24,766 nt of DNA from assembly GCA_038325105.1 (NCBI GenBank), contig JBBQIR010000031.1, positions 1 through 24,766 on the forward strand, in the 5' to 3' direction. The DNA comes from WSXY01 sp038325105 (GTDB taxonomy: Bacteria > Actinomycetota > Coriobacteriia > Anaerosomatales > Anaerosomataceae). Numbering within the stretch: position 1 is the stretch's first letter; every line of letters begins with the position of its first letter. The translations under genes were made by a program, and so were the position numbers. Of this stretch, positions 21,911 to 24,766 are shown piece by piece. The notes beneath the pieces are model-generated. The model ran no database searches. It had not been told where the DNA came from and worked only from the letters and a program-made list of their open reading frames with translations.

Positions 21911-23452
21911 TCATCCGTGGAGGATATCCTGGGGCTTCTGATCCGCGCACCACAGGATTTCGACGACCCGGACCGGCCGTTGGATGTTCTTCAACTCGAA
22001 CTCGCCGTGTTCGTACGCGGTCCCCGCAGCGGGGTCGCCTGCGATAGTGTCGCCCGTGACCATGACGCGCCCGCCGTCGGCAAGATCCATCACGCGCGCC
22101 GCGAGGTTAAGAGCTGCCCCGATGAAGGGACGGCCTCCTTTGTCGAGGACCACTTCGCCCTGCGCGATTCCGATGCGTATCGCCAATGGCCCACTGGATG
22201 TGCTCGTTTCGCAAAGGGTCGTGACCGCCTTCTGCATCGCAATCGCCGCCCGAACCGCATCCCCCGGAAGCTCGAACGCTGCAACCAGGCCGTCGCCGCC
22301 TGTCGACTTCCCGTGTCCATGGTGCTCGTCGATGATCGGCAGGAGAAGATCGCGTTGCCGCTGGACGAGCTTGGCCGAAGCCATGCTGCCGACCTCCTCG
22401 GTCATGCGCGAGAACGACTTCATGTCGGTCAGCATCACGACTGCCGAGGACGTGTGTTTCGTGGCGAGTTCATCTTCGGCCGATGAGATGAGCCGCAGTA
22501 GCTCGTCAACGTCGGCGTCTTCAGCTCGCACGCCGTGAGCCGAGGGGGTGCTCGCGTGCACGGCGAGCGGCTTTTTGAGGGTGAACACCCATTCGGCGAT
22601 TCCTGCGACGAGCATCGCGACCGCCAAAGAGACCGCGCCCGTGGAAAGCATGACTTGAAGCGGGGGAGAGGTTGCGAGTGCCGCGGTCATCACGGCGGAC
22701 GCGACGGCTAGCACTACGGTGACACCCCCGACTCCCACCACGATCGTGAGGCGCGCTTTCGGGACGTGCGGGCGGCGGAAGACGCCCCCGAGTACCGCAG
22801 CGAGACTCCACAAAAGGGGCTGTGCGACCAGAACCGCAATCGGCCGGGCTGTCGTGATGCTGTTGAGAACCGAGCCCGGGTCGGCTGCCGCGATTCCCGG
22901 AGCGAGCCATCCGAATGCGAGCGGAGCATCCGGTGCGGCTGCAAACGTCAGGACACCGGGCGGCATGCCACCGACTACAAGCGAGCCGAGATTCTGCATA
23001 CCGAGCAGCTCCCCGGTCGCCTGGAGCAGAAGGCATGCTGTGAGCATTGCGACCGCTCCTTGGCCAGACCCGAGGAGATAGCCGGCCAAGACAACCACAG
23101 CCCACTCTGCGTGGAAGGCCAACGCGACGACAGTGAGGACGATGGCGAGGAAGCCCTTAGCCTGGTCAGCACCAAGATACTGCGTCGCGCTGAATCCCAG
23201 GATAACGAAGAACACGCCTACCACGAAGTTGGCGGCAAGAAGGGGTAGCGCAGCGACTCCGACGAACAGCAGTGCGGCCAGAGATGGCGAGCTGAGCGCG
23301 AGTAATCCGGTGGCGAGTGAGGCCACGGCAATGACAGGCTTCGAGTAGAACGGCATGGCTGAAAGTACAACGAGGGTTACACCGCCGAGAGCTACGGCCC
23401 GCAGCCAGGGTAGGAATCGGGCATTGTTGCGAACGAACCGCTCCTTGGCCAT
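21911..23452 (-). CDS. Membrane-anchored class III adenylate/guanylate cyclase
   Basis: The ATG (complement of 23450-23452) follows GAGGAGGA with about 11 nt spacing; 513 residues. The first about 290 residues are a hydrophobic polytopic domain of roughly eight helices (for example AVALGGVTLVVLSAMPFY, LLFVGVAALPLLAANFVVGVFFVIL, LTIVVGVGGVTVVLAVASAVM) that I cannot match to a named sensor. A short linker leads to a cyclase domain (about 335-500): AVVMLTDMKSFSRMTEE with metal Asp343, HGKSTGGDGLVAAF with the second Asp387, IRIGIAQGEVV, and FIGAALNLAARVMDLADGGRVMVT with Asn449/Arg453 that stabilise the transition state. It should make cAMP or cGMP; the usual Lys four residues before Asp387 is Ser, with Lys one further back, so substrate choice is unclear. 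It lies 21 nt after a DUF3307 gene and is likely co-transcribed with it. Confidence 0.88.
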   Translation of the reverse strand: MAKERFVRNNARFLPWLRAVALGGVTLVVLSAMPFYSKPVIAVASLATGLLALSSPSLAALLFVGVAALPLLAANFVVGVFFVILGFSATQYLGADQAKGFLAIVLTVVALAFHAEWAVVVLAGYLLGSGQGAVAMLTACLLLQATGELLGMQNLGSLVVGGMPPGVLTFAAAPDAPLAFGWLAPGIAAADPGSVLNSITTARPIAVLVAQPLLWSLAAVLGGVFRRPHVPKARLTIVVGVGGVTVVLAVASAVMTAALATSPPLQVMLSTGAVSLAVAMLVAGIAEWVFTLKKPLAVHASTPSAHGVRAEDADVDELLRLISSAEDELATKHTSSAVVMLTDMKSFSRMTEEVGSMASAKLVQRQRDLLLPIIDEHHGHGKSTGGDGLVAAFELPGDAVRAAIAMQKAVTTLCETSTSSGPLAIRIGIAQGEVVLDKGGRPFIGAALNLAARVMDLADGGRVMVTGDTIAGDPAAGTAYEHGEFELKNIQRPVRVVEILWCADQKPQDILHG

Positions 23453-23473
23453 GCCGGGGTCGTTCCTCCTCGG

Positions 23474-24187
23474 TCAGAATCCGGTGTTCACGAGTATGAC
23501 AATGCACAACCAGACGACCACACAGAGCACGAATCCTACTGCGACATCCGTCATCTGTCGTGCGCGGCCCGCCGGTGGCAGCGCAAGAGCGTACGCGGCG
23601 CGCGGCAAGAAGAGAAGCACTGCCAGTGCGGGCACGGGGGCAACGAGACCGACGATGAGTGCGCCGGCGCGTTCCGCGAATCCATAGGCGCGCTGTAGGT
23701 CGAGCCGCAGGATAGTATCTGGTGGCGCGTCACCACCGAGCGTCACGACCCGCACTTCGAATGCGAGGATCGAGCCGAAGAAGGCGACGGCAACCACGCC
23801 GCAGGTGGCAGCCATGAGTGCGACCGAGGTGTTCCACGTGATCAGCATCGGCTCGCTCGCACCCCCCATCGCAACGGCAATGATCGCCAGCGATACGATG
23901 TGCAACGCCTGGTCGAGCAGGAAGAGAGCCAGACCAGATGCTTCCCTGATGCGCCGGGCAGCGACCGAGAGGTGCTCGATACCGAAATGGGCCAGTGCCG
24001 CCACGACGACCGCGGGCCAGAACCGGGAAACCTGTCCGATCAAAACGACGAGCGTGCACGCGGTAACGATGGCCGTGTGAAGCACCATGCCACGGACTCC
24101 GTGTCGCTTTGCGACGACGAGCCGTCCGGGCTGAAACACGAAATCGCCGAGCAGGTGACCGAGGAACAACGCCAGAAAGAGCGCCAC
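23474..24187 (-). CDS. DUF3307-family integral membrane protein
   Basis: A GTG start (complement of 24185-24187) is chosen because GGAGG lies 5 nt upstream and the protein then begins VALFLALFLGHLLGDFVFQPGRLVVAKRHG, the family signature, split here for clarity as GHLLGDFVFQP near the N-terminus. This gives 237 residues. Longer readings back to 24430 would overlap the divergent MFS gene. Hydrophobic helices occur along the whole length (GMVLHTAIVTACTLVVLIG, ALFLLDQALHIVSLAIIAVAM, VALMAATCGVVAVAFFGSILAF and others, about six to seven). The HLLGDF, LLH and LLDQALH His/Asp motifs are typical of DUF3307. No function is proven; related genes occur next to SatD-type genes in streptococci. Here it precedes a nucleotide cyclase by 21 nt, suggesting a shared membrane signalling or stress role. 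Confidence 0.78.
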   Translation of the reverse strand: MALFLALFLGHLLGDFVFQPGRLVVAKRHGVRGMVLHTAIVTACTLVVLIGQVSRFWPAVVVAALAHFGIEHLSVAARRIREASGLALFLLDQALHIVSLAIIAVAMGGASEPMLITWNTSVALMAATCGVVAVAFFGSILAFEVRVVTLGGDAPPDTILRLDLQRAYGFAERAGALIVGLVAPVPALAVLLFLPRAAYALALPPAGRARQMTDVAVGFVLCVVVWLCIVILVNTGF

Positions 24188-24278
24188 GCCAGCCTCCGCG
24201 GGTCGATGTCTGCTTTCAATCGGAACGCCGATGCTGCCATTGTGTACCATCATGTCCGGTAGCGCATCCAAGACCGCC

Positions 24279-24302
24279 AGCCGACAGACCGGTCTGCCGG
24301 CT
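24279..24302. promoter_or_regulatory. 24-bp imperfect palindrome between DUF3307-cyclase operon and MFS gene
   Basis: The central 12 bp CAGACCGGTCTG (24285-24296) are a perfect palindrome, and five further outer pairs (24279-24283 with 24298-24302) extend it, with one mismatched pair. It lies 18 nt before the MFS start codon between divergent genes, a typical place for an operator of a TetR-like or other dimeric regulator. As RNA it could also fold as a hairpin over the MFS leader. Confidence 0.5.
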
Positions 24303-24320
24303 CCCACGACGCGGGGACCC

Positions 24321-24766
24321 ATGAAGAACAAGCGGCTCATCATCATCTTCGGCGTCGTGCTGGTGGACATGCTGTCCTTCAGCATTGTTCTGCCGCTTCT
24401 GCCGTATCTTGCGAAGTCGATCGGCGCCACCGCTACTCAAATCGGTCTTCTGACGGCCGTCTACCCACTCGCGCAGGTCTTTGCCGCGCCGCTTCTCGGG
24501 CGCTTGTCGGATGCGGTCGGCCGCAAGCCTGTCCTCATCGTGAGCATTCTCGGCACTGCGGCCGGATTCGTCGTGCTGGCGGTCGCCCGGTTCTTGCCGA
24601 TTCTGTTCTTCAGCAGGTTCGTCGACGGTGTAACGGGCGGGAACATCAGCGTCGCGCAGGCGTACATCGCGGACGTGACCGACCCGAAGGACCGCGGCAA
24701 GGCGCTCGGATTGATTGGCGCGGCTTTCGGCCTCGGGTTCATCCTCGGCCCTGTCACGGGCGGTCT
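24321..24766 (+). CDS. Major facilitator superfamily transporter, N-terminal part (cut by window end)
   Basis: The ATG at 24321 begins MKNKRLIIIFGVVLVDMLSF and the frame stays open to the window end (148 codons visible). An in-frame ATG at 24252 would add 23 residues without a ribosome binding site, so the inner start is preferred. Four to five membrane helices are visible. MFS motif A appears as GRLSDAVGRKPVLI between helices 2 and 3, SRFVDGVTGGNISVAQAYIADVTDPKDRGKALG carries the DHA1 helix 4-5 loop (read in parts), and GAAFGLGFILGPVTGG is motif C, typical of drug:H+ antiporters of the TetA/DHA1 class. It is likely an efflux pump in the cytoplasmic membrane. Substrate cannot be told. It is divergent from the DUF3307-cyclase pair. 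Confidence 0.88.
   Translation, partial: MKNKRLIIIFGVVLVDMLSFSIVLPLLPYLAKSIGATATQIGLLTAVYPLAQVFAAPLLGRLSDAVGRKPVLIVSILGTAAGFVVLAVARFLPILFFSRFVDGVTGGNISVAQAYIADVTDPKDRGKALGLIGAAFGLGFILGPVTGG

Noticed and set aside
24188..24430. Longer start for the DUF3307 gene reaching 24430
   Set aside because: It overlaps the start of the divergent MFS gene and lacks hydrophobic or family-like sequence; GTG 24187 has GGAGG at good spacing.
1..24766. CRISPR arrays, insertion sequences, attachment sites, phage genes, replication origin
   Set aside because: No spaced direct repeats, transposase or integrase frames, target duplications or DnaA-box clusters were found by reading; the window looks like stable core chromosome.

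Overview
The window is a GC-rich bacterial chromosome segment (roughly 60-65% G+C by eye) carrying mostly housekeeping genes on the + strand, with two tRNA genes and a small oppositely oriented cluster near the right end. The best guess is a deep-branching actinobacterium of the Coriobacteriia type (Anaerosomatales/OPB41-like). That rests on high GC combined with a multihaem c-type cytochrome, Rex, SigH-like sigma factor, DisA and a YacL-type PIN-TRAM protein, and is inference. The core is the classic gene order best known from Bacillus and Clostridia: greA-lysS-(ctsR-mcsA-mcsB)-clpC-radA-disA-yacL-ispD-ispF-(gltX)-cysE-cysS-(mrnC)-rlmB-yacP-sigH. The genes in parentheses are absent here.

Layout. 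1-283: 3' end of a multihaem cytochrome. 311-1258: hairpin terminator, tRNA-Pro(CGG) with its own promoter, and a DUF2085 membrane protein. 1344-2503: two small unknown genes, the second directly behind a 36-nt inverted repeat holding a perfect SOS-box-like core, then a convergent lipoprotein gene. 2583-5350: a nucleoside/SAM group made of SAM hydrolase, a YhaM-type exoribonuclease and MTA phosphorylase. 5405-7590: site-2 protease with CBS domains, Rex and TatA. 7755-20897: the conserved housekeeping block covering transcript elongation (greA), Lys-tRNA synthesis, ClpC chaperone, recombination and c-di-AMP signalling (radA, disA), the PIN-TRAM protein, MEP isoprenoid genes (ispD, ispF), cysteine supply and charging (cysE, cysS), rRNA methylation (rlmB) and a NYN nuclease (yacP). 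21090-21866: sigH and tRNA-Thr(TGT). 21911-24187 (- strand): a membrane-anchored class III nucleotidyl cyclase behind a DUF3307 membrane protein. 24321-end: a divergent MFS transporter, cut by the window edge.

The most interesting observations are: (1) rlmB has an in-frame amber codon at codon 165, with the intact remainder of the SPOUT domain downstream and a TGATG coupling to the next gene; (2) a HAIR-type (HspR) operator candidate lies upstream of clpC, where ctsR-mcsAB would be expected; (3) a perfect TCGAAC-N4-GTTCGA core sits inside a 16-bp hairpin that also buries the ribosome binding site of an orphan gene; (4) a Rex-box-like sequence lies in the sigH leader, and a different dyad precedes rex itself; (5) a cyclase/DUF3307 operon is divergent from an MFS gene with a 24-bp imperfect palindrome between them. 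No CRISPR array, insertion sequence, phage gene or rRNA gene was seen. No gene-free stretch exceeds 300 bases.
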